From positions 1-37,527 of the forward strand of contig JARQWU010000075.1 in the NCBI GenBank assembly GCA_040182905.1: DNA of 37,527 bases, written 5' to 3'. This document shows, piece by piece, positions 30,801-37,173 of this stretch. The DNA is from Barthelona sp. PAP020 (lineage: Eukaryota; Metamonada: BaSk clade). Made by a program: the position numbers and the translations under genes. Numbering within the stretch: position 1 is the stretch's first letter; the number at the start of each line of letters is the position of its first letter. The notes under the pieces were generated by a model that was not told the origin of the DNA, did not search any database, and worked only from the letters and a program-made list of their open reading frames with translations.

Positions 30801-33800
30801 TTTTTTTCAACAATTAAGTCTGGTTTTAAGTTTATCAAAGATTGATTTGCTTTGAAAAATGGAATCGACCCATAAAAATCAATTTTGAAGGCCCGTATCT
30901 TTCCAAGCATAATTTCTGTATTTTGTGCAAGATTTTGTTTGAAAATTTGTATATATTTTTCTTTTTCTCTCTTCAAATCAGTGATCATTTTATTTAATTT
31001 TTGCAATAACATCTCAACTTTTTCAAACTTTTGAACAATTTGTTCTGTATTCAATTTAAAACTTGAATTTGTGCCAAAATTAAAATTTTTTAAAAAATTC
31101 AAATAAATTTTTTTGATTTGATTATTGTGTCTCATTCTTAACTGAATATCAGCAAAATGTTGTTTGTAAGCTTTTATAACCAATAATTCCTTTTCTTGAT
31201 GATCAATATTTTGATAATTTAAACAATTTTTCATAAATTCAATCATTGAATCATTTAAAACGTTTACAAAATACACAACAAATATTTGTAAACTTTTGAA
31301 ACCTTCACAAAACTTTCTATTGTATATCAATAACAAACTTTCTAGATCAACTTGAATAATATCAATGTAAACAACTTTTTCAAACATTTGCAAATTTTTG
31401 GAAAATTCCACTATTAAGCTTATGGAGTTTTCAATAGTTTTCACATGTTTTTTTAAAACTTTTTCTTCAATCCTTGAAAAAGTAAGACTCTCTATGTGTG
31501 TGGATTTATAACCTATTGAATTATATGGATGTTGAGTTTTTAATTTTGATTGTTCCAAAAGAACAAAGTCAGAATTTTCAAAGGTTAACATCTGAGTGTA
31601 GTCAAAGAATTGTTGTGAAACGTTTTCAAAAAGATTCAACAATTTATCCTGTGTAGCTATTATAATTCTGTTTAATTGCTGAATTATTTTTTGTAAAGTG
31701 AAATCATTGCGAATTATTTGCGCAGGTGTTTTCAAAAAATGTTTTTTCTTTTCCTCAAATAATATGTCCACGTTGTCCATTGCATCTATATATAATCTGA
31801 TTAAATGATTCAAAACATCTCCAAATAATTTCTCTTCAACATCTACATTTTCAACATCAATTTTAGATGCCTTACTTGATGGTAAATTTGAACTGTCAAG
31901 AGTTTTTAGAGAATTTTGGTGAATAATGACATTTGAATGGGAATCTTCCCCCCTTGCAAATAATTTTTGAACTGTTTGGTTCACAGAAACACCTTTATCT
32001 TTATTAAAAGGAAAATTCAACAACATGTTAGAGATGGATACAGTTCTTGAGATACTGCTTGAATCTATATCATTTTCAAAACCTTTTAACATTGTGTTTT
32101 GATCAATGTTAGCCCTATTCTTCGGATTATTAATCAATAACATCTTTGTTGACAAAGGTAATGGAACACATTCAAGGCCTTCAATACCTACTCTTATTTT
32201 TCCTTCAATCATAAATTTCTTTTCAACAATAATGTTCATTAACTCAGTTAAAATGAAAACAATTTGACTTCTACAGTGATCAAATACTTTCTTTCTAATA
32301 TTTTGTACAAAAAAGAACCAATTCGAATCTCCTTGACTTATTTCTAAGTTTGTAAACATGAATTTCAAATGTTCATTAAGCTCCAAGGATATTTCAGTGA
32401 AATGTTTTTTGAGATGCAAAGATTTTTTTGTTATCCAATCAGATAATGTTACAATATCTATCAAACCTGTTGGAAATAATTCTTCTTCAAAAGTTTTGAA
32501 AAATTTATTAATAATTTCATTTGTTTTGACAATTAGATTAAATTTTATTTTGATTTGCTTGTTAATAAATATGATTGATTTGTAAAAACCTTCTAACAAC
32601 GTGCTATTCCAAATCAATCCATCACAAGCTTGTGAATATAGAGTATCTAATTGATTGGTCTCAGCAATTACAAGTGTTTGTGCCTCTTTCTTTAACATAT
32701 CCCAAATCAATGTCGTTTCACATATCACTGATTTCAATATCCTTACGTTATGAAAGAAATTTTTTGCTAACTCGATTTTATTTTCAAAATTAATCATAAA
32801 CGAATCAAAATTAGGATCATTTGCTAGAAGGGCTTTCAATTTGCTGAAAGACATCGTTGTTAAAAACAAATGTATCATAAAAGTTTCAATATTCAATCTA
32901 ATCATTCTGGTTCTTGTTTTAACCATTTGATTTTTGTTAGTTTCAAATGGTGAACCAATTTGAAAAGAAGCTAAGTTGAAATTGAAATTTAAATTGAGAT
33001 CATCAGTAAGAATATCATCATCACCTTTGATTTGCTTGAAAATTGAAGTCTCACTAAATTTTTGGACAATTTCATCAAATTCATCATTAACAACTGAAAA
33101 TAATCGGAAATATTGTTTTAACCATTCATCAATAGAATTCAATTTTGTTTCATACTTCGTTTTTACATAGTTTAAGGCCTTTAAAAAACTATATCTTGAA
33201 TCAACGTTTTCACTGATAAATATTGGTTCAATTGCTTCTGAAGTATCAAAAACTCTTTCTGATGAAGTCAAGTTTTGAGGAGATTGAAATTTTAAAGTAT
33301 TTTTAGATCGAATTGATTGATTATGAACTGTAGAAACAGTAGATCGATTCGTAAACACTTGAGATCCTTCAAGAACATCAACATTACCATCTAAAAGCAT
33401 AAAACTAGATTCAGATCCAGACACTGTTAATGGAACAGTTGGTAATGGTAGATAACTTGAATGTGCAGAAGGATTGGAAGAGGGAATACCTGTTGAATAT
33501 CCAAGGGTGTTTCCACTTGTGCTCATGTTTGGATTCAAATGTGTCTGACTGGATAAAGGTGAAATCGCATTTGCATTGGTACGAGAAGAACTATGATATA
33601 TTGTTGATGAAGTTGGTCGTTTCAATGAAATATTTTGAGATTTATTTTGAAATTGTCCTGAGGTTTCATTAAAATGGGATGATTGGGGAGTAAGATGTGG
33701 GGTAATATTTGAAGAAGATAAAGGAATGAGTTTGTTTGTTTTTGGTTGATTCTTCTTTGAAGTTTTGCTTAACACACCAGTGCTGACATCGAAAATATCA

Positions 33801-35890
33801 CCAATAACATTTCTATTTGTGGCTTTCTTGTTAGATGAACTATTTAAATCGCGTTTTAAACAGGACAAAAACTTATCATTTCCCAACACATTTAATTTAT
33901 GCATGCAATTCATAATAAAAGAACGTTTGATGGAAAGGTCAATGTATAACCAAAATGATTCGCTAAAAACATGATAAAATATGGGATATTCACAAACACT
34001 CTGCTTGATAATGTTCAAAACTTCTTGTGTGTTTGAAGCAAAAAAATTAGATAAATGTGGAGGATCTAAAAGAGAATTGTGCAGAAAAACTGAATTCCCC
34101 AGATCTCTCAATTCAAAATCTAGTAGATCAGCAACCAATTCAAAAGAGTTTGGCAACTGAGGTTCATCCAATAATTCTGCCAAATGTTGCAACAGATTAA
34201 ACCTTGTTTCTGAACAATTGATGTAAAAAAATCCTTCTTTTACCAAAGCACTCGTTTTGATAAAAATTTCATTTATTCTTTGATGATAATTTGATAAAAC
34301 TTTTGAAAAATTGTTTGAAACTTTCCACAAACTATTTTTCTTGAATTTTTTAAAGAAATTGTAAAATGTACGTTGAACTTCTCTTGAATACAAATCAATC
34401 TTTATATTTATCTCATAATTTCGAGGATGCTCCCCCACAGGAAATCTGATAGATGTGATCAATAACAAGTGAAATAAATTCGATGATAAATCACTAAAAT
34501 CATATAATTTTGCTAAAAACAAATCAAATTCTTCAAATAACATTTGAAAACGAAGCCTTCCTTTTCCATACTTCAAATAAAGATCCCTAACTCTAAATTT
34601 TGTCCGTTTATTGTTAAAGAACCCTTTATATTTTAGTAAACAAGCAATAACCTCTTTTATACGCAGTCTCATATCCAATAACATATTAGATAACAAAGGC
34701 CAACCTTTATAAGTCAACCATTTTTCAATATTATCAAAAATGCAATTGGGATCAATGTATTCCTGGGCTTTCTTTATAATGACCCGGTTTATTGATCGAA
34801 TCAAAACAAGCATGTTAGTACCATTGGCATAATATTGTGAATACTTCCAAATTAACAAATATATGTACGCAGTTTTGTATAATATTGGAATAAGAAATCT
34901 AAAATCACCATCAAAACACATTAATTCTGCAATAGCTCCAGAAATACAACTCAAATATCTGCAACTATCTTTAATCTCTTCATACAAAGAATTAATGTCA
35001 GTCATGTTTCGTTTTACATCTCCTACATAATAACTGTGATGTTTTTCCAAATAGGATAGACAACCATCCAATTCTGGTAACATTTGAACCAATGCCTTAC
35101 CAATCAATAACTGTTCTTTCCAAAAGTTAACCTCAACGGTAGGATTGATGAAATCACGATCAATAGATCGAGATAAATGGATACTGCGAGTCCAAACATC
35201 AATCGCTTTTTCAACAACAGGTAAATATGCTGAATCTGTGATATTTATTAATAATATAGGAGGTATTCTAGCGCAAGAAACATGACCAATGTTTTTTGGA
35301 TAATCTTCCAAAAACAAATGAAAATCAAGCATTAAAATTTCTTCTCTTTTTCGATGTATCCCTTCCTCCTGTCCTAATGATGTTACATTTGTGTCTTCAT
35401 TATTGTATGCAACCCCAGAATCTAGAGGTAAAGCATGAGAATCCAAAAGAAAAAATATCGAATATGCCAGATCTTGAACATACGATAAAACTGATGTTCC
35501 AAATTGTCCATACAACAACTTACTCTTGAAAGAAATTTGTTCATTACTTTCTTTATCATTTTTAGAGACATATGAAGGGTCATAAAAAACGTTAAAATTA
35601 TTCTCAAAAGAAGGTATATTAGTGGTTTTAAGAAAATAAATAATTCTCTTTGAATTATTTTGAGTAAAAAATTGAATCATCAAATGAACATCCAAACAAA
35701 ATTCATAAGATTGTGTAAGTAATTCATTTTCATGAATTACAATAAAAAAACAAGTGATTAAAGGGTTCTTTAAATATCTTTCACACGTAAAATAAAATTG
35801 TTCATCATCTTTGATAATATCAAATAATTCATCACTAATAAATAGCTTCACACGATTTAAAATCGAATATGTTCTGTTAAGAATACTCAT
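18869..35890 (-). CDS. Divergent dynein heavy chain-like protein lacking P-loops (pseudo-dynein), 5673 aa
   Basis: One uninterrupted 17 kb frame from ATG (35890) to TGA (18869). Dynein segments can be followed in order: DHC_N1-type tail (about 245-480, with IWKYSQYYANGTNML); a Ser/Thr-rich disordered insert (about 680-890); linker with two IQ motifs (about 2063 and 2105) and ILSWKDQLRNIYEFLENLF; AAA1 (about 2730-2990); AAA2; AAA3; AAA4 (about 3750-3980); antiparallel stalk coiled coils (about 4030-4120 and 4265-4390) around a tip domain; AAA5 with a 170-residue disordered insert; AAA6/C-terminal domain (LRPELLLGTLNSFLKSVTG). Walker A positions read GNVSRSYQ in AAA1 (expected GPAGTGKT), GLFLTDMQ in AAA3 and FNDKIMIQ in AAA4; AAA2 also lacks one. 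Walker B positions read IFTDIN in AAA1 and VLIPLNM in AAA3. Domains are assigned by eye; a non-hydrolysing axonemal or transport scaffold is the inference. Confidence 0.85.
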   Translation of the reverse strand: MSILNRTYSILNRVKLFISDELFDIIKDDEQFYFTCERYLKNPLITCFFIVIHENELLTQSYEFCLDVHLMIQFFTQNNSKRIIYFLKTTNIPSFENNFNVFYDPSYVSKNDKESNEQISFKSKLLYGQFGTSVLSYVQDLAYSIFFLLDSHALPLDSGVAYNNEDTNVTSLGQEEGIHRKREEILMLDFHLFLEDYPKNIGHVSCARIPPILLINITDSAYLPVVEKAIDVWTRSIHLSRSIDRDFINPTVEVNFWKEQLLIGKALVQMLPELDGCLSYLEKHHSYYVGDVKRNMTDINSLYEEIKDSCRYLSCISGAIAELMCFDGDFRFLIPILYKTAYIYLLIWKYSQYYANGTNMLVLIRSINRVIIKKAQEYIDPNCIFDNIEKWLTYKGWPLLSNMLLDMRLRIKEVIACLLKYKGFFNNKRTKFRVRDLYLKYGKGRLRFQMLFEEFDLFLAKLYDFSDLSSNLFHLLLITSIRFPVGEHPRNYEINIKIDLYSREVQRTFYNFFKKFKKNSLWKVSNNFSKVLSNYHQRINEIFIKTSALVKEGFFYINCSETRFNLLQHLAELLDEPQLPNSFELVADLLDFELRDLGNSVFLHNSLLDPPHLSNFFASNTQEVLNIIKQSVCEYPIFYHVFSESFWLYIDLSIKRSFIMNCMHKLNVLGNDKFLSCLKRDLNSSSNKKATNRNVIGDIFDVSTGVLSKTSKKNQPKTNKLIPLSSSNITPHLTPQSSHFNETSGQFQNKSQNISLKRPTSSTIYHSSSRTNANAISPLSSQTHLNPNMSTSGNTLGYSTGIPSSNPSAHSSYLPLPTVPLTVSGSESSFMLLDGNVDVLEGSQVFTNRSTVSTVHNQSIRSKNTLKFQSPQNLTSSERVFDTSEAIEPIFISENVDSRYSFLKALNYVKTKYETKLNSIDEWLKQYFRLFSVVNDEFDEIVQKFSETSIFKQIKGDDDILTDDLNLNFNFNLASFQIGSPFETNKNQMVKTRTRMIRLNIETFMIHLFLTTMSFSKLKALLANDPNFDSFMINFENKIELAKNFFHNVRILKSVICETTLIWDMLKKEAQTLVIAETNQLDTLYSQACDGLIWNSTLLEGFYKSIIFINKQIKIKFNLIVKTNEIINKFFKTFEEELFPTGLIDIVTLSDWITKKSLHLKKHFTEISLELNEHLKFMFTNLEISQGDSNWFFFVQNIRKKVFDHCRSQIVFILTELMNIIVEKKFMIEGKIRVGIEGLECVPLPLSTKMLLINNPKNRANIDQNTMLKGFENDIDSSSISRTVSISNMLLNFPFNKDKGVSVNQTVQKLFARGEDSHSNVIIHQNSLKTLDSSNLPSSKASKIDVENVDVEEKLFGDVLNHLIRLYIDAMDNVDILFEEKKKHFLKTPAQIIRNDFTLQKIIQQLNRIIIATQDKLLNLFENVSQQFFDYTQMLTFENSDFVLLEQSKLKTQHPYNSIGYKSTHIESLTFSRIEEKVLKKHVKTIENSISLIVEFSKNLQMFEKVVYIDIIQVDLESLLLIYNRKFCEGFKSLQIFVVYFVNVLNDSMIEFMKNCLNYQNIDHQEKELLVIKAYKQHFADIQLRMRHNNQIKKIYLNFLKNFNFGTNSSFKLNTEQIVQKFEKVEMLLQKLNKMITDLKREKEKYIQIFKQNLAQNTEIMLGKIRAFKIDFYGSIPFFKANQSLINLKPDLIVEKKHQLEGHFAQWQELTDEYRNLNVQLSLINQPTLDMNLKIEFQYIDEFFLFFDCLNQIIDSFAKFENLNFESIDFDKSIQNLKKLLRFSRIVNNFENFKISRLLNVFKRLIELQNNLCSPLWLQINYVFGFENNGDTPFPTMDLLERLINGNDDSEYEQFEDFFQQNNFVSEIQDFLQSLNNSWFFSRVGISTERLEIPQFSLMYEEYQRRIKLKKQEVEIITMSNGKKGWNNQLLDEFIAAANSIILKIESKKKIEQAKKQEILRQQEMMSKKHSKARFMIDGRPMLVDNGDTSSTTTLRRIGSNFNSNSMGNLKKKSKSKLNLRKREDSSSNLRKAKSIYQDSTNVTDTSTEVDNIESKFKEIATIFIQSVARSKIVRMDLKNDKEYKIFKEGLIFEKEKLNYQIKIQSVCKMWLIRKMTSVEIPEKVDEIHLKSQIKEQLYFPFSKIAEFTRDNLIDDFLIKQKVHAFLLFNQIETFYYSLKSKQSNIFFHLNEHLIQLAKLRSHHVEWLDEEILSWKDQLRNIYEFLENLFTIDTLYQQIVTIILYYNFEMNEHLKMIIVPEIYDILKEINEFYENLQTFNTLILSLVLKEKSFSLIQKITSVRDKFAKHLQFQACKSFKELNHLSCRELFELYYLFSNLLLNPKQFDVESFDVYFSKMFNNIIKLFYTETSVFGVLIKGFSNVYVGLIVEEKKRVSSSLAVDNYEFYLDYGDDTTVKINENLLGLFNTSDNNLNRIVTNNTSLLLRSQQTKFSGQIYLIESIVPQNDLISFLVSIKNALKHGFMNDLNKIRLLCASLFETEESIDINKILNYLLQNPFVYGRIFLVMVLQSQSLVYSEELCALNVFNLYLNFQNLLTMNRFNKTNLAILRQYFNVILPYFEKYCVLEFLNGILFDFDESSIGYSYGNTYSFGSATISENSNDEEKDVADINVKASDFLDINEEEEDDILTNNQKIVEKFSNFIKTKDTKIKNTKNLYFPLPSYNYNLETRIICLTDNIQNIIQIPINESVGLPQSLEIPIIDEETNDFLKFCLNIFSLKDSTSDGNGIIPIYLYGNVSRSYQLIEIFSQITLNSIRYISNEMFGNDESLQNFRQHLINILESSEEILIFTDINMYSNERLTCFLDLCFWYSHKKSNDFRNDRNEKIFIVCEDLCNKELIDKCYLFRCDTFEMRNISTYILESLLFHDVCIHHKSILALLIRLTEELAIFLNIRIELEFIDLFIKNICKDKDKVNVKERNKNFLKSYTKEIYKFAMLYYEDGLNFELFKMKLEAISDLNIFDKSLTMFQQQQQMSVRNVLFSALNTHNTICFYHKNINRHDKQPYLTLLKQYSNELAIQQGQLPFYIFIDFPLGFKCLESVQYAYNSCIEQLKNLELRIDTDNCVTIFIISNFGCFSSNFGKYLILLNKLTEFFSKYVFDNSILGHQIDIVLKSIWFSREFNFKYKFNMFCFPISLFNDFDYLRFSFGMKNQREMIIKSENKDKKDSNVQKNVLNSMDLFFNQRCTFDYSWLFTKMNIEVSIYNYIGILFKLLKQYENDSKESKHMEILIYESILTVGCNWEYFKAQNKAMEYLKQINNELYDFYQSNFFDIKYLPQGSLRSFLFEIFSMILLNESKNNLIPLIDYQVSFSLKNIVEIYTKITGINYVPIEFHCSNDSKFIDLINIIDKSLVEWYNNDYFLDMTNHCLLLIIHGLFLTDMQFLSSFQNLLFKKVYFNKFKNIHIKYHDINFVLLENLTKNTNSSDKLCYLTEDFMECVDFGKCVLIPLNMLFERFQDLDDDDNDRNNSIKTKKDDETIKKTFEFLISFEKSLKELNFTSDLTLLETTTIQPFEQQFFIERVRNFYENFMPQLPLVTYNNSSRLEIIFNIVFSINDFVLHLNSTKLREECINLIDNMVNKNVSNDISNRLPNIERLIIFPSFIVDMIIQDKESFDFIDKYICFGNGRHVESFESFESLESFEFKLISEITIFRDYMLDYLYKYLDIEEGISTTTTMNMVSISEERIEKEGKTIENSGKYFDEQYNDFCDDCFSCRNYSIILDIDCLRLISAIFFYLLNSCGYISLIFNDKIMIQLLNICKHFLTKKFDKNLEIFVLDNKIKSIQSIKKKIIEVVNISFNSSNNYNKDINNKEKYLLFICEKDIDTSILTFLANFIELCLAKGSITASNLFDIKNDFTMDLTEHNLDVDEFLLEKFRKFVKIVFQFSPNNKRQIISNIICKTNYLITPPSTLNSVLTNVNDHFNYIQKKYTVYDDTKQQFLNAFVKSNIKDSVLYHLGEMCYQMFSLEDIQEVGESMGEIRIGGQWNRIDPQVICKYIEFFIDLSSRVFSINMNELTRLQEILSFMNWIDQSVNTLNTELELRTEKEQLLTINANDIISFLGMEGRTLQMLKNKLIETDNELNEVKDSLKNAINKFVEFEKHQQPSNELINRNWVFLNKLNTSMDNFGDFDFDISIRLELEQLKGLPKLINNYEALLKAWHLFITKGTSSLNPATILHTFKAHLTNPQMLLDSLCSIHCSKDIMFENIEKIHKLLETCDLNTFGLILKNLHSYLLNVVVQAETVVIQQELKDKNKHLHDDVDRITNRKNSFADRIHESEKKINAGKRKLLDLKKKQLKYLQQTKISKERIEHFVKIKDQLFGFIDYWNNCYEELSAVESILNNQRKSLILNPDFTLPDSELQMNTSSTLSSIASGALLSGYMILSLHYQNDKREQLLKVMLNDLEEKQLFRMNDLPSISDLGKQITQYVLRYNLFENMNFKTIKIENQKEIKQIIDSLPDNFKFNSLTYDEFVGSLKLRTKSPIKNKNLSTSNELDILPSIDPNQPGIVINSTFTSLIDSSNTSVISETESCIVSRPISPQIYQAVSPTDSQKSLPHVEHVEIDDELDDNILDAETAILLNTSIENNTFPTSSLNKTRRSSISMLSGRSSYVESEDHSYNEKKKDRIEDWIPNVEHEIGITHHLHGLDSLRLSFSKDVDNASIWWLGDKTISYNSTILSLYGFPFLSFCSIQNQRCCFLVDPYSIANEFFVDTVKLMNYGEFNFENKFIKAIENGDTCLIYDVSDELSCKFLVETFCKTILKNEQIFIYKNQSYCIGRDCKVYFIVCDENNVPKSLKNFEIIHLTFDFETVYQLTSLQLIRKKFPHVLKFLEILWQKLHYYQFSRLEIVDETRDLLLKHVGSSNMLNPALLEELIESNKRLLYFEHSFDYILRIFKKMYETILNEHHSYIHTASSLMFAMNNTMNITNGRQFISLNSIIDKSIEEIISIISSKIPNFLDLVLVNLNFAASTNLISQFQVATITYICSKPISTIDDLIEILHPNTLQVFHSIDETVEKKFNNWIQGREPTLANCPLANSISQFDVFIILMGLRPELLLGTLNSFLKSVTGFNGLTIDVDSRKYDFSSIVESNCNENRYIGLPFDAIDMFSFSDNDTLILNSDEVVNYPVEYVSARFVIIQKANLNTNRCYFWATQLDETIVSKVIFVSTDSIELFPRWFFSKIMIPLLSKHLKYDIPKVCIAAVVRHNFLHVNNIYEHVFAQVIKTKRLSRLKFQQIVLFHVGVSYICEVQRNKWFETPSSTVINVAIAFFMKVDNFRWTLEEIYCKYFKDTMYMFELLYDIVTEANEESFGSEHSLFEIFKSISNLMNVSISKDIEKLIVTKIFKLSSTLCKDVKFMPSNQILRQQELMFPTKHTFYTDLTPCKSSQNILQTFILKELELFNQAFPVLLHPQHSNLKNLFALQKAKKDDLLIPLILQNIKKKPYFEFVRQHKYMMNHPESQVEFKFEHKLSTFFRNLSNYYQDVLVPSLTLNVNQLNKYLRHKIFCFSTMFNQVDFFQSLILANDKSLTNHCLVLIPSDDLNYAEQFNLASLHNNKMVTHISDIILYNREISQESTFKSYIILKEKLGSSIALPLIKIFIVSKKYLSKIQQNDIAFIQLSFSNFDNLYCLGYSIDPKEMSRNNYQNVIRFGDQICP
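24913..24951 (-). repeat. Micro-repeat inside the dynein-like gene
   Basis: A nine-base unit (AACTTTCAA on the + strand) occurs about four times and encodes repeated Ser-Phe-Glu in a loop between AAA3 and AAA4. It looks like replication-slippage expansion in a tolerant surface loop. Confidence 0.6.
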
Positions 35891-35932
35891 ATTTCCCCAT
35901 ACATATTGTTTAACATAAACAAAAAATCTGTT

Positions 35933-35938
35933 TCATTA
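35933..35938 (+). promoter_or_regulatory. Initiator-like TCATTA before the IMPACT homologue
   Basis: TCATTA 37 bases before the ATG at 35975. The dynein-like gene starts only 85 bases away on the other strand, so both promoters must be packed into this short gap. Confidence 0.3.
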
Positions 35939-35974
35939 CAATTTATTCAATTTTTTTTTATACAACTATTTTTC

Positions 35975-36760
35975 ATGACATTTAATGATAATTTAAGAGA
36001 AGAAATTGAAGAAGTATCATTAATTTATCCTGAATTTCAAAAAGATGATGATGAAATGAATATGATGTTTATTTCAAATGATTTTGAATGTATATTTCAA
36101 TTATCAGATAAATATCCACGGAAAGGTACTAAATTAACTAATTTTCGACTTACGTCAAAAAAGAATATTTCATCAAAACAATTTTCAAAGTATTTAAAAC
36201 AAAGAATAGATCAAATAATCAGTTATGAATCTGGTCAACCTTTTCTTTTTTCATTGGTCGCTTTAATAAATGATGAAATTTCTGCTTTCGATTCTTTTTC
36301 CTCAACGAATACAACATTTTCCGACTTTGATGAAAATACATCTTTTATTGTTGAACCAAACAATCCAATTTATTACACAGAAACAATAGAAAGCAAAAAA
36401 TCTCGATTTCGGGGATACATTACAAAAATTGAGTCTCCTGAAGACCTTAGATTGGCAATGGATTATTTATATACTTTTAAAGATATTCAACAAGCTACAC
36501 ATTGCATAAATGCTGTTCGATATACCCATAATGGCATTTTTTATGAAGACTTCGATGATGATGGAGAGGCTGCTGCCGGCTCAAAATTAATGTTTATTTT
36601 ACAAAGAATTGAAATGAATGGTTATTTGGTTGTAGTTGCTCGTTGGTTTGGAGGTATTTTATTGGGACCTGATAGATTTAAAATAATCAGCAATTTGGGA
36701 AGACAAACATATGAAGAGTTTTTAGAAAACAAGTTAACTCAGTTAAAACATCGTGGTTAG
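35975..36760 (+). CDS. IMPACT/YIH1 homologue (RWD plus UPF0029 domains)
   Basis: 261 residues from the first in-frame ATG. An RWD-type N-terminus (about 5-105) starts LREEIEEVSLIYPEF, the same layout that GCN2 and IMPACT use to contact GCN1. The C-terminal UPF0029 domain (about 135-240) is well conserved: KKSRFRGYITKIESPEDLRL, then ATHCINAVRY, DFDDDGEAAAGSKLMFIL and VVVARWFGGILLGPDRF, the family's DDGE(T/A)AAG and RW(F/Y)GGILLGPDR signatures. In yeast and animals Yih1/IMPACT competes with GCN2 for GCN1 and so restrains eIF2-alpha phosphorylation in amino-acid stress. It implies that a GCN1/GCN2 pathway exists in this organism. It is divergent from the dynein-like gene with 84 bases between the two start codons. 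Confidence 0.9.
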   Translation: MTFNDNLREEIEEVSLIYPEFQKDDDEMNMMFISNDFECIFQLSDKYPRKGTKLTNFRLTSKKNISSKQFSKYLKQRIDQIISYESGQPFLFSLVALINDEISAFDSFSSTNTTFSDFDENTSFIVEPNNPIYYTETIESKKSRFRGYITKIESPEDLRLAMDYLYTFKDIQQATHCINAVRYTHNGIFYEDFDDDGEAAAGSKLMFILQRIEMNGYLVVVARWFGGILLGPDRFKIISNLGRQTYEEFLENKLTQLKHRG

Positions 36761-37173
36761 TTAACATAAAGGTAGGCTTTTTGATTGACACTTTTTTGCC
36801 AATGGATAGTTTGTTTGTCTTCATTTTTATTTTTACTGATCATCTCATTCCTTCATTCAGTTCTTGGACATCGAAGTCAGATAAACAACCGAATTGCAAA
36901 TATTTATTGGTCTCAATTCCCTAATTTGAAAAGGATTTAATCATGTTTCATAAAAGCCAAATGCTGTCAATATTTTGGCACATTATTTATTTGTTCATTT
37001 TTAAAACCCATTTTAATAAACCGTATTTGATTTCTTTTTCTTTTAAAATATGTAAAAAAAAGTTCTTGAAAGAAGAACCATTGAGAAAATTTTGAAAGCA
37101 AACTTTGTGAAATGAAGGCAAAAAAAAAAACACATATTTACACACATTTTCAATCAATTACTAATCTTTATTG
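36761..37173. other. Convergent intergenic region, 413 bases
   Basis: Between the stops of the IMPACT homologue and the last - strand gene. AT-rich with an A run near 37122. No ORF or RNA gene is apparent. Confidence 0.55.
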
